This document shows positions 34,407 to 51,800 of a DNA stretch of 64,000 nucleotides, piece by piece. Positions within the stretch are counted from its first letter, which is position 1. Every line of letters starts with the position of its first letter. The stretch comes from Entrophospora sp. SA101 (Eukaryota; Glomeromycota; Glomeromycetes; Entrophosporales; Entrophosporaceae). The position numbers were made by a program, and so were the translations under genes. The stretch is from positions 31,776-95,775 of the forward strand of contig CAUDNR010004378.1 of the NCBI GenBank assembly GCA_958430865.1, in the 5' to 3' direction. The notes under the pieces are model-generated. The model had not been told where the DNA came from. It was given only the letters and a program-made list of their open reading frames with translations, and did not search any database.

Positions 34407-37400
34407 ATGGAAAATATGTCTAATGGTAATAACGAAAATATCGTAGAGAATGTGATGGAGAGTACAATTGTTGAAACTGAGGAGCATCCATTCACATTGA
34501 AGATAAAAATACCAAATCTTGTTGACAAGTCTCAAGTTTTTGTAAGCCCGTGCAAAGCATTTGATTTTCAATTAATCAACAATCTATTAATATTATTTCT
34601 ATTAAAACTTATAATTATAAATCAATTATTTTAATTCTTATTAATTGATTGATCGATTAATTAATAAATGATTTAGGCAACTGCAAGTGAACTTGTGCAG
34701 GAAGTTAGACAATGGTTAATTGATTCACCAGAAACTTCTAATTATACATGCTTTTCTCTATATTGGGACGGTAAAAAACTTGACGATTACAAAGAGCTTC
34801 AAGATGAAGGGATTACTCAAGATGCTGATCTGGAATTAGTGGAAGGTTTACTTTATTTTATTTTATCTTGCATTTTGATCTGAAATGATAATCTATGAAG
34901 CTAATTAAAAAAAATTAAATTTATTTTAACAGAGCCTTATACAGAACGAGAAGCTCGCATTCACATTATGCATGTTAGAGAATTACTTTCGGGACCATTC
35001 AAACAATCTTCTTCTTATGTTGGAATTGATCCTGGCTTATCATTTTTCACTGCTGTCACTGGATCCAATGGTAAACGAACTAAATATTTGTATTTGTATT
35101 TGTATATATTTGTATTTATATATATATTAATCAATAGTTTAAATAAATCATCAGATAATCAACAAATTATTCAGCAGCCTCAACAAAACGGGAAAGCTAA
35201 AGAAGACGAATCAAATGTTCTTAAACCATTAGAAACTCCATTTTCTGATTACGATTTTTCTGCTCCTTCTTTATCAAAATATGTACCTGAAAAATTTTCA
35301 AGATGTAGTATTAAATGTTTAGAATCTATTCATCTTTCTGGTTGGAATCCTGTGCCATTTGAACGTCGTAAAAAAGGTATATTGTAGTCTCATTTTTAGA
35401 TTTTATTTATTTAATATTTATTACAAGATCATTATTATCTTTAAATAAATATATATATATATATATATATTGTTTTTTTAGGTGATCTTTTGTTTCTTTC
35501 TGTTACAATAATCGAGGGAGATAATTTACATATCACTGCATCGATAAATGGTTTTTATATCAATAAATCTACAATGAAAAGTTTTGATCCAAATCCTAAA
35601 TCTGAGCTTCAAGTATATCATGCACATTCACTTGTCAACCTACTACAAGAGGTTTCACCTACGTTTCGTAAAAATTTCAAAGAATTACAAGAGTTTAACG
35701 TTATGCATCACCCTTTCGAAACTATTCCTATTAATTCTTGCTTTCCTGCTTATCCATGGGCTGTTAAACAACCAAAGCATACGTTTGATATGGGTCACAT
35801 TTCTGAAGTATACTTGAATGTTGGTAATGATGTGGTTGATTCGCTTAGAGATTGGAATGATGAATTTCAATCACAGCGCGAATATCCACGCGTCGAATTA
35901 AGAGATCGTGTACTGCGCGAAAGGCTTGTTAATAAGATTCAATCAGATTTCACAGAAAGTGCTGTCAGGGGTGCAATTGCCGTGGTAAATGGAAACGTCA
36001 TTCCATTCAATCCACGTGATCCTTCAGAAGAGCACATGTATGTTTATAACAATATTTTCTTTAGTAAAGCATACGATACACGTGGAACTTTTGCAAAGCT
36101 TGGTGGTGATGATGCAGCCCATGTTGCAACAGGGAAAGATTTAGAAGGAATAAAAACAATTAATATAGCTGATATAGAAGGATTATATACTTTGGGATGT
36201 GTTGTGGTTGATTATAAAGGCATCAGAGTTGTGGCCCAAACCATAGTTCCAGGTTCATATTATTCATTACACATTATTTTTGTAATTAAAAATTATTACT
36301 AATTGTGTGTATGTGTGTGTATGTGTGTATAATAGGAATTTTTAGACGTCAAGATGATTCTTCCGTTGTTTATGGATATTTTGATAATGGAAGAGATAAA
36401 CCTAAACTTTGTGCTGATCCTGAGTTCCATGAGATTGTTGGTAAAGCAGCAAAAGTTTTACATCTTGCTGAACACAGGTTAGTTAATTTGTATAATTATC
36501 TCATAAAAATTTTCCTTGATGTCAATCTACTTTATACGATTTTAATTTATAAAGTTTATATGTATTTGCTTTGTTTGAAGTGTTTCCGATTCAAAAGGAA
36601 ATTCCGTAAAACTTCATACTTCTTTAGAAACTAAGGTTTTTTCATAACGTTTATAGATATTTAAACATTTAATATGCGTGTATATATATATATATATTGG
36701 TTAAAATGTAATTAAATCATATCATCAACTTTTTTGAAAATTATATGTATATATATATATATATATGGTAGGGATTAATGGGTGATGATGGTAGACGATA
36801 TTTATTTGATTTGTATCGTCTTAATCCTGTTGATATTGAATTTTTAGAGAAAGAATGTGAACCTAAAGAAGAAAGTGACCTTCCACTTTATTCTCACAAA
36901 TTAACTTTATTAAGACCAGAATTGATTGAATCTTTTTGGGATTATAAATTTAGATTGTGGCTTCAGGAAAAGGCTAATCGAAAACAGAATGTATATTAAT
37001 TTTTTAAAAAGTTAATGCTATTTTTTTTTTTAAATCAAGTTATTAAACAATAGTATCGTTATCATTATTGTTGTTGATAGGAGGAAACCAAAGATTCTAA
37101 ACCTGAAGATTCTAAACCTGAAGATTCTAAACCTGAAGATTCTAAACCTGAAAATTCTAAACCTGAAAATTCTAAACCTGAAGATTCTAAACCTGAAGAT
37201 TCTAAGCCTGAAGATTCTAAACCTGAAGATTCTAAACCTCAAGAAGTAACTCCCGATGAAGAATTTAATTTTACATTAAATCCAGATTCTTTTACTGATT
37301 ATAAAATACCAGATGGTGATAATTATAAGACAAAGAAAGAAACTGACGAAGAAAATGTCAGGAATGCTTCAAAATATCTTAGAGATAGTGTTATTCAATT

Positions 37401-39787
37401 GATGGTAATTTAAAATCATATTTTCAAATCTATTGTTCTAAAAAAAAACCTTCTTTAATGAAAAAGATAATCGATTGTATAGATTATTGAATTCACTTCA
37501 TTAGCTGTTTCACCAGCAGATGGAGCATCATTAACAGCAGCCATGCATCGTCGTGGTATTAATATGCGATATTTAGGCACGATTGCAAAAATTCTTTATG
37601 AATCTACAGATCGAAAGTTAGATCATATAAGGGTATATTATAAATTTACATATATACACATGTGAAATAATTATAATATAGCATTATTTTAATTTTTATT
37701 CACATACAACACACACACACACACACACACACATATCTTTTTATAGCATTTGGTTATTCATGAGATGATTATCAGAGCATCAAAACGTATACTTCGTGAA
37801 CTTCTTCGAGAACTACCAATCACATACACATCATATTGTGTTGCGCATTTTTTTAATTGTCTGCTAGGGACCGACTATAATGCTAATCCACAACCATTAG
37901 TTCCTGATGTATTATTTAGTTGTGGTGGTAGTGGTGAGAATGATGATGACGCAAACAACAGTAAAAAAAAAAAGAATAAAAATATCAAGAATAAAGCCGA
38001 TAATACTCAATCATATGCATACTTAAATCTCACACCCTCTTCACTCGTTCAACAAATTCATAGTACGGTGTTAGTACGTTTTCGATATAAACTTCCTGAA
38101 GATTTTGTTTCTACACACATTCGCAAACTTCCATTACTGAGAGAAATATGTTTACGAGTAGGAGTTCAAATAGCAGCTCAAGGTTATCATTTTGTAAAAA
38201 AGAAATCAAAAAAAAGAGCAACCACATTCTTACCAGATGATATCTTCAATATAATACCTGTTGTCAAACAAGCAACTCCTAAAGTAAACAGTCCACTTAT
38301 TACTTATTACTTTATTATTATTGCCTTGATTTGATCCGGCTGGAATTTTTTATTTATTATTTTTCATTTTTTGTAGTGTATTTTTGCCGAGGAGACTTTT
38401 GAAGCTGGAAAATTAAGTATTGCTCAAGGTATTTTATTTTGATTTATAATTATTAAGATTTTGATTTTATTTGATACGTAGAATGTTAATTATCATAAAA
38501 ATTATATGTTAGGTCATCGAGATTTAGGCGTGGATCTAATGTTACAATCACTTGCATTACATGAACAAAGTTATGGTTTTCTTCATCCAGCAACGGCAAA
38601 GTGTTACGTTGCATTAGCGATGTATTTTTATCATCATGAAGATTTAGAAATTGCGATAGATTTTCAAAAGAAGGCCGTTGTTGTATTGGAGCGAACTTGT
38701 GGTACTGACAGTGTAGAAGCAGTGCATGCTTATGTAAGTTATGCAGATATAATAATAGTTTTTGAATGGATGGGTTCCTAAAAGAAAGTGCATTATTCAA
38801 ATAAGGTTATTTCAATAGTTACATTTAGGTCTTTTTGAAAATGCTATTGGTCATACCGAAATCGGTCTTCGTTACATGAAGCATGCAATGTTTTATTGGG
38901 AAATTATATATGGACCTTCACACCCGGATGGCGCAACCGCTGATGTAAGAAAAAAACAATTTTTTGTAGAATATATATAAAAAATATATACGTATCATTT
39001 AAATATATATTTTGATATTTTGCAATTTGTGTACATAGCATAACGTCGGAATTATGTTACAAAATTTAAAAGATTTTGGTGGTAGTATAAGGTTTTTCGA
39101 AAGAGCCAAAGAAACAAATGAAACTATCTTTGGAAAAAATAATGTTTTAACTGGTGAATCGTAAGTCGATAAAAAGAAAATGATTTTTAAAAACTCCATC
39201 AAATCATTTATTTAATCATTTTATTCTATTTGTGATGTAGATACCATCTCCTAGCGAAAGCTTTAGCACTTTCTGAAGATTATAAAGCAGCTTTGACTGC
39301 AGAAAAATCAGCATATAATATTTTTCACACTGTGGTAGATATTTATTATGTTTTTTTTTGTTTTTGTTTCTATGTAAACATTTAATAATAATTTTTAATT
39401 TATTAGTTTGGACCTGATCATCCTCGAACTAAGGAAACTGAACAACTGCTTAAAGATTTAACGTCAAATGCTGTTCATAATGTTTGTGCTACATTAAATT
39501 TACATTATTTCTCCCATTTTTCTTTCCTAATCATAAAATCAACTAAAAATCTGTACATGTATGTATAGGCTAAAATGGCATTATTACAGAAACAAGATAA
39601 GCGAAAAGGTATAGCACCAAAACCAACGATTTCAGCATCTTCTTCTTCTTCTTCATCTTCAACGATAAGTACACCAACCACTTCAACAGCCACTTCTGCA
39701 ATGCAAATAAGAACGGCAGGAAGTCATCATTCAAACATCTCAACCAGTACTTTAAAAAAGAAAAAGTTTGCAAAAAGTAATAAATAA
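34407..39787 (+). CDS. CLU1: CLU1/TIF31, clustered mitochondria protein, copy 2 (complete)
   Basis: Exons worked out by splice consensus and frame: 34407-34541, 34677-34845, 34933-35070, 35155-35376, 35482-36252, 36336-36477, 36581-36635, 36772-36990, 37081-37404, 37483-37632, 37747-38283, 38377-38428, 38513-38733, 38819-38944, 39039-39160, 39241-39334, 39407-39481, 39569-39787, giving about 1256 residues. The 35071-35154 acceptor was chosen because the earlier AG breaks frame. The donor after 39481 (GTTTGTGC) is weak. Introns contain TA, GT and TATG runs. The domain order and role are as for copy 1. CLU1 is normally a single-copy essential-type housekeeping gene, so an identical second copy is unusual. 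Confidence 0.95.
37090..37239 (+). repeat. 15-bp coding minisatellite in CLU1 exon 9, arm 2
   Basis: Ten units, mostly GAAGATTCTAAACCT; units 5 and 6 carry AAT for GAT and one unit carries AAGCCT. They encode (E/K)(D/N)SKP in the linker before [11 protein letters not shown]. Confidence 0.9.
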
Positions 39788-40132
39788 CAAAAATCATATA
39801 AAGGCGACATTATTAGATAAATAGAAAAAATTATTTAAAATTAAAGAGTAAAAATAATTAATTACACATATTTTTAAATAATATACTGTTATTATTTTTT
39901 TATTTATTAATAAAACCAATAACTTAAAAAAATTTTTAAATTTTTATAATCTTCAAAAATAAAAACATTATGATATTTCAATCACCCAAATTATAGTAAT
40001 GATAGGTATCTAATTAGTTTTTTAGTGGTAAAAGAATTCAAGGAATTGATATGAGACGCAAATTTAAATTTAGATGGATGTAATATAAAAATAAAAATAC
40101 TTCCTATAACCTAAATCTAGTTTTTTTTTCAG

Positions 40133-40193
40133 ACAACTTTCCGAGCGAGCTTCTTTAATGCTTTTAGTAAGAGAATGTGCCAGAATACTACCG
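40133..40193 (+). other. Orphan exon-like island, arm 2
   Basis: Preceded by TTTTTTTTTCAG and followed by GTAAGTCTG. The frame CAA-CTT-TCC gives QLSERASLMLLVRECARILP; the other two frames are less protein-like. No neighbouring exon continues it, so it may be a gene fragment carried with the duplication. Confidence 0.4.
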
Positions 40194-40210
40194 GTAAGTC
40201 TGCTTGCTTT

Positions 40211-40236
40211 TTCCGAACAAATTATCGTGTTCGGAA
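40211..40236. promoter_or_regulatory. Perfect 9-bp dyad, arm 2
   Basis: TTCCGAACA-8 bp-TGTTCGGAA. Same as 5126-5151. Confidence 0.3.
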
Positions 40237-40598
40237 TTTTTCAACAATCCGTTTTGTGTGTGAGGGAAATTGACAAGTCAACGTTAAAATAAATCATACA
40301 TACAGTCGAAAAGATAATATACATACTCTCAAATTTCAAAGCGGAACAACAATTTCAAAAATATGATCATAGGATATTGGCATGGTGGTTTTATGAGATT
40401 CGGTCTATTGTGAAACGGGGAAAAAACCGAAAAACAAATTCCGTTGGTGCGCAATGAAAACATCCTTATATTTTGAAAAAGTTTAGGATGGTATGGAAAT
40501 ACGCAACAAGTCTTTCAAATAAACGAATAAACTTTATCCAACTGTGTCTTTGGCATACCACAAATAGCCCAAAAAAACTAAAATGAGTCAAATAATGA

Positions 40599-42194
40599 CG
40601 ACCTCGGGCGTTCTGTAAATCACGTGACCACGCATATTTTTGTTCTGTTTGTGCAAGATATAATACTAATTATCAGTGGTGTCAATCATGTGATCCCAAA
40701 TTGTTAGCTCAAAGTTGGACTAGCAGTGGTAATGAAAAATTGGATGAAATAATCAGAAATACACAACTTGAAGCCAAAGGATTTGATAGCTATCATTATC
40801 TTGAATGGATTCCTTATGACCAACTCATAGTTGATGAAGGAATAGGTGAAGGTGGTTTTGCAACTGTGTATAAGTGTTACTGGTCAGATGGTCCTAGATA
40901 TGTTAAAAGGAATAAAAGATACTATTGTATAAATGGTTATGTAGCATTAAAAAAGTTTAAAAGCTCACAAAATGTTTCTGAAGAATTTTTAAAAGAGGTA
41001 AATAATTTGATGTAATTAGTTAACAATTAAAGACTTTTAAATAATATATTAATTTTTTATTAAATTTCATAAAGCTTCAAAATCATATTAAATTTATAGG
41101 GCCTTATTACAAGGGTGTTGTTAATATTTATGGCATTTCACAAGATCCAAATACAAGAGAATATGTTCTCATAATGAGATATGCAGACAAAGGAGATTTT
41201 AAAAAATATTTAAAATCAAATGGCACAAGATGGGATGATAAAATTAAAAGACTTTATGATATTGTCTCAAGTTTAAATACATTTCATCAAGAAAAACTTA
41301 CACATGGTGATCTTCACAGTGGTAATATTTTATATTTTGGTTATTTACACCAGGCAATGATTACAGATTTAGGGTTATCAGGCCCAACTAATCAAAAAAT
41401 ATCAAGTAAAAATGGTATAGTTGGAGTACTGCCATATATTTCACCAGAGGTATTAAATAAGAAGTCTTACACCCAAAAATCTGACATCTATAGCTTTGGG
41501 ATCTTAATGTCAGAATTATCAACATGTCAACAACCATTCAAGAATCAACCACATGATCTAGATCTTGCTATCAAGATCTGTAATGGCTTAAGACCTAGTT
41601 TTTCAGACAATACTCCAGAATGTTATATTAGGTTAGCATACAAATGTACAGATGCTGATCCTAAAAAAAGACCAACAGCAAATGAAATTTTAAAAATTAT
41701 TACTTTTTGGAAAGATGCAGTTGCATATGATGATTCTAAGTATTATTTTAAAAAAATAAATTAAAAGAAATAAGAAAAATATTTGAAAAAGCAAATAAAA
41801 AGCCCTTTAACCTTCCAACAATTACTGCAACTGTTCATCCAAATGCTATTTATACAAGTAGATTATTCAATTTTACAAATCTTCCACAACCTGTAAACTC
41901 CAATAAAGTTACAATTATCAGCAACAATATTGGTAATTATCATCAATTATTTAATTTTAAAATTCATTTAATATCAGCATTAATATTATTTATTATGTTA
42001 TAAATTATCACATTTACAGAACATCAAATTGATTTAGATAATATTAATGGTAACTTTTGATTATTGATTTTAAAATTTAACATCAACACAATTATTACAT
42101 ATATTATAGTAATAATAATGGTAACCACATTATTTTTATTATGTTATAAATTATCATATTTATAGATTCTAACCAAATGGATTTAGAAATTTAG
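40599..42194 (+). pseudogene. TKL-type protein kinase A, copy 2, frameshifted and lacking a start
   Basis: Coding from about 40599 to 40997, intron 40998-41074, then 41075 onward, as in copy 1. Identical to copy 1 up to the A run at 41750-41756. One A is missing there, so the frame ends at 41764 right after the kinase domain. Downstream, the old tail is still readable in another frame (GCAACTGTTCATCCAAATGC region) down to ATGGATTTAGAAATTTAG at 42192-42194, but with substitutions. The C-lobe with KKRPTANE is intact, so a truncated kinase domain could still fold if translated. Confidence 0.8.
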
Positions 42195-43085
42195 ACCTAC
42201 AAATAAATTTCACTCATTTGATTATTGGAATTTTACATCAGTTTTTATTATTGTGAGAAAACATTATTTTTGTTTTAATGACATGATCAATCACTATTTA
42301 TTTAGATATCAACATGATATATTTTGTCTATCTTATAGTTCAGGCCAATTACAGAGATTTAATTGTAAAAGTTTCAGTCAACCAGTAAAAAAAAATTTTA
42401 TTTGTTAAACTGGTTTCATTTAAATCATTTTATTTTCCTATGATAATAGTTTTGGGTGTTGTAACAGTTTATATATATTATATATTATTTAATTATCATA
42501 AACAAACTTTCTTTTTAAAAATAAAATTTCATTAAGAACTTTGGAACTTAACCTTGTTTTTTTTTGTGGAGAACTGAATGATCTGTAACAAACAATTTTT
42601 TGTACATTTTTTATTATTATTTGATTGCCTTATAAGCTTTTTTTCCAACAGGATTAATTGATAAAGGATGTAAATTGGAAAACAAAAATTGCATTATTTC
42701 ATATCAGCCTATTTGGTTTTTTGGGCCTTTTTTCAACCTTATGTCTTATTATGTCTTGATGTTAAACACGAGTATTTTTAATATGTAAACTGTTCAGTAG
42801 AATGATAATTAACCTTAAAAAAAATATTTGCTCTGCTAAAAAAACTATTTTACTATTCAACAACCCATCAAACCAATGGCCCCACCTCAAAACCAATGGG
42901 TTTTTGCTAGTATAAAGTATTCATAACGTTATGATCATACCATACTGGATTTTGGGGTTCAAACAAAATCAGCACATATGTAAAGAACAACTTCATTATC
43001 ACCAAGCTTTAATGATCGATTTATTGTGATTCAACAATAAAAGAATTTCAGCATTCTTTGAAGATTTAAAAGTAATAAAATGTAC
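41750..43085. repeat. Diverged outer flank, partner of 2547-3612
   Basis: Homologous to the complement of 2547-3612 with numerous substitutions. An extra block of about 280 bp at 42703-42985 is absent from the partner. No gene beyond the kinase A tail. Confidence 0.8.
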
Positions 43086-43109
43086 CCAAACCCCCCGGTC
43101 ACATTTACT

Positions 43110-43432
43110 TTGTCGAAAATTATTTCATCAACAATCATTTCATCGACACCCATTTCATTGAAAGTTTGTTTCATCAAAAGTTCATTTTGTCAAATGTTCA
43201 TTTCATTGAAAGTTCATTTTGTCAAATGTTCATTTCATTGAAAATTATTTCATCCTTGAGCCAGAGACTGAACAAGTTAGATGTGAGGAGTGTGGGAAGT
43301 TAGTTAAGAAATTAGGTAAGGAAAGCGGTGTGTGTGGGAAGTGTGAGGAGAAATTTGTTTAATGAAGTTTTTTTGTGACGAAATAATTTTCAACAAAATG
43401 AACATTTGACAAAATGATTGTTGATGAAATGA
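43110..43432. repeat. Inverted/tandem array of TTCATTTTGTCAAATG words enclosing a Zn-ribbon ORF
   Basis: The left part repeats TTTCATTGAAAGTTCATTTTG words. The right part is complementary: ATTTCATCAACAATCATTT at about 43122-43140 pairs with AAATGATTGTTGATGAAAT at 43412-43430. The centre (about 43258-43362) is much richer in G and encodes EPETEQVRCEECGKLVKKLG then KESGVCGKCEEKFV and a stop, a compact CxxC...CxxC ribbon. It may be the last exon of a captured or transposon gene. Confidence 0.55.
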
Positions 43433-43739
43433 ATCAGACACATATGATCAATAATTTATTGAATTTTTCTTGGCATCAGCATGAAGAATCTTCATGCTCA
43501 CATTATTTTTTATCTGCTAATGTTTTTCCATATTGATTGGGGAATGGCCCTATTGCTCAGTCTGTCAACAAACAATATTAATATTCCATTGAAAAACACA
43601 GCATCAAAATACACTTGTCATAATTGAAATGAAATTAAAAAAGGACGAATGGACCAGAGTAATGCGATACAGAGATCCTGACATTATTGAAGAAATGATC
43701 CTAAAAGCCCAATTTGGAATTTGCGGTGGCAATAAGGAC
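43433..43739 (+). other. Flank with a short ORF ending at the hAT insertion
   Basis: From about 43602 a frame runs through EMKLKKDEWTRVMRYRDPDI and IEEMILKAQFGICGGNK and stops on the TAG that begins the hAT element. It looks like a gene fragment interrupted by the insertion. No family recognised. Confidence 0.35.
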
Positions 43740-44567
43740 TAGAGGCCTGCACGGGTCATCATAATTTAATGGTTACCCAACCTGAACCCGTATAAATTTA
43801 TAATTTGCAACCCAAACCCAACTTGTATATACACAAGAAATTTCAATCCAAACCCGAACTCAACCCATTTAACAACATTGTAACACAATTTTATTTAAAA
43901 AATAACTCTTATTGCAATTGTTCGTTACAAGAAAGAAAATTTTACTATATGAGCTTCTTTATACAAGAATACTATCAATTGTTTGTGGATTTAAATTTGA
44001 GCGAAGCTCATTAACTGTAAGTCCAGCTGCACTAAACTCTTCACTAGGTGCACTGTAACATATAATAGACAGCAAGCCTTGAAAGTCTTGGATAAACAAG
44101 TTGATGGTCTTTCCACCATTCTAAAATATTAAAGTTATCATCTTTTTGTATTTTTGTTGATAAATACAAATCAACATCATCTTTGTCATCATCTTCATCA
44201 TCACTATCATCATAATATTTGCTAAAATCACCTAACTCTACATTTGAATTTGAAGTTGAAATTGTAGTTGATGATATTGCTTGCATAGAATTATCATCAT
44301 TATTACTGTCAGCATCAACACTATCATCATTAATTGTTGGATTACCATAATGTCTTTTAATTTCATTTTTTACCCAGATAGCATCATCAGACTCCAATTT
44401 TTTCAATTTTTTCATAAGAGGATTGAAAAAACTGGCTAATATATATATATATAATTCATTTAAATTCATGTCAATTCGGGTCAAACTCGGGTCATAATTA
44501 CAACCCGAACCCAACCCAAAGTTATTTGATGTTAAGACCAACCCGCCCAACCCAATGCAGGCCTCTA
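43740..44567 (-). mobile_element. Non-autonomous hAT element, copy 2, with TSD
   Basis: 828 bp with TAGAGGCCTGCA / TGCAGGCCTCTA ends and flanking octamers ATAAGGAC (43732-43739) and ATTAGGAC (44568-44575), an 8-bp target duplication with one mismatch. The minus-strand remnant (44550 down to about 43960) encodes a linker rich in Asp/Asn/Ser, then NFNILEWWKDHQLVYPRLSR and, after a frameshift, FSAAGLTVNELRSNLNPQTI, the hAT dimerisation domain. The N-terminal zinc finger and RNase H catalytic core are gone. Confidence 0.9.
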
Positions 44568-45332
44568 ATTAGGACTAAATTGGGATTTGAGAGAAGTAGG
44601 TTGCCAATATATTCTGCAAATCAGCAATTGATGTATATAGAGGCTACCAAGACGGTCTTGTTATAGGCGAGGCAATTTTTATTTTTTAAAGAGGTTCTTA
44701 AAGAAGTTATTTATAGAAACTCACAACGGAACACATGAAAAGGACGGGCAATGGTACGGGTGCTCTGCAAAATAGTATAAAAAAGGACTGGCAATTAACA
44801 AGGTACAGGTGTGGCACAGTGACCCGTCCCCTGTCCTTTTCCAGCATCCCAACAACTATGTTTAAATCAAAATTTATAAAACGAACGATTCTGCAAGGTC
44901 TTCTCTTAAAATATTTAGAATATTTATCTAGTTGGATTGTTTTACCAAGAGTCGTAGAAATTTTAGATTTTTTTTTTTATTGTTTGTTAATATATACTAA
45001 TACTAATATATAAAATTTATATTATTTTTTTTTTCCGATGTTATTTTTATTGGTTATTTCAAATAAATTACATAGTAAAATAAATAAGCAATTGAAAAAA
45101 AAACAATTACCTCCCGTATCTAATTGAATTAGACCACGACAGTATATAATTTATATTATATTTCCATTTATAGTCATACACAAAATAATTTCTATGTACT
45201 AAAGTTTAATTTATTAATTATTAACTTAGTTTTAATTAGATACATGATGCACGATTAATTACATTAAATGAATTTTATAAATTAGTAATTTTTTTTCTAT
45301 TTATTTTTAAAAATTAAACATTTTACTATCAG
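44568..45332. other. hAT-RPC1 intergenic
   Basis: AT-rich 3' flank of RPC1 with a small GAAAAGGACGGG inverted repeat. Duplicated at 26162-26926. No gene. Confidence 0.5.
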
Positions 45333-51379
<6,047 letters not shown>

Positions 51380-51439
51380 TTTGATTTTTTGATTTTGCTG
51401 ATCAAATTAGGTGTAAATAAAAAAACAAATCAAAATAAT
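51380..51439. promoter_or_regulatory. 60-bp divergent RPC1-NAA38 promoter
   Basis: The start codons of RPC1 (minus, 51379) and NAA38 (plus, 51440) are only 60 bp apart, so the promoters must overlap each other or the neighbouring coding regions. The interval is AT-rich with TTTGATTTTTTGATTTTGC. Confidence 0.7.
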
Positions 51440-51800
51440 ATGGCAGATACGCCAAAGATATCACAAGACACACCTAAAATTCAACAACTTCGTTCTTATT
51501 TAAATCTTAGAGCTCAAATTACAATTTCAGATGGTCGTATATTTAATGGAACTTTTATGTGCATAGACAAATATAAAAATATAATTTTATCACAAACAGA
51601 AGAGTTTCGAAATGGTAAAATCTCTATCTAATTAAAAAAATTTTTTAAAAAGATTGAATATTAAAATTTTGTATTGTAATTTTGAAAATATGGAATGTTT
51701 AACAGAACAAAAAAGATTTGTTGGGCTTGTTATGATTCCAGGAAAACATCTTGTTAAAGCAGAAATTGAAGATTTGGAAGTTTCAGATATTTATATTTGA
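51440..51800 (+). CDS. NAA38: NAA38 / LSMD1, Lsm-fold auxiliary subunit of the NatC acetyltransferase
   Basis: Two exons (51440-51614, 51706-51800) encode 89 residues, the usual size for LSMD1-type proteins. NatC (NAA30-NAA35-NAA38) acetylates N termini such as Met-Leu and Met-Ile at the ribosome. The first exon carries the Sm1 motif (LRSYLNLRAQITISDGRIFN, GTFMCIDKYKNIIL), the second Sm2 (FVGLVMIPGKHLVKAEIE). Lsm6 or another Lsm protein was considered, but the SDGR...GTFMCIDKYKNIIL pattern and the VMIPGKHLV strand fit LSMD1 best. The ATG at 51440 (MADTPKI) was chosen over the upstream one at 51356, whose extension overlaps RPC1's first exon and is Phe/Leu/Lys-rich. Confidence 0.85.

Larger units (their letters stand above)
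39788..40598. other. CLU1-kinase A intergenic region, arm 2
   Basis: Mirror of 4764-5574, with the exon-like island at 40133-40193, the dyad at 40211-40236 and CACGTG at about 40622 just inside the next feature. Confidence 0.5.
27476..41749 (-). repeat. Inverted duplication, arm 2 (14.27 kb)
   Basis: The reverse complement of 3613-17886. Its first edge abuts the RPC1 fragment; its other edge is a poly-A run inside kinase A (seven A here, eight in arm 1), after which homology to arm 1 continues but is diverged. Confidence 0.95.

Noticed and set aside
43110..43432. CRISPR-like array of TTCATTTTGTCAAATG words
   Set aside because: Units are unequal, partly inverted and without unique spacers, and the genome is eukaryotic.
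44735..45013. 92-residue ORF between hAT and RPC1
   Set aside because: It begins in a small inverted repeat and runs into poly-T coded Phe; the translation shows no family features.
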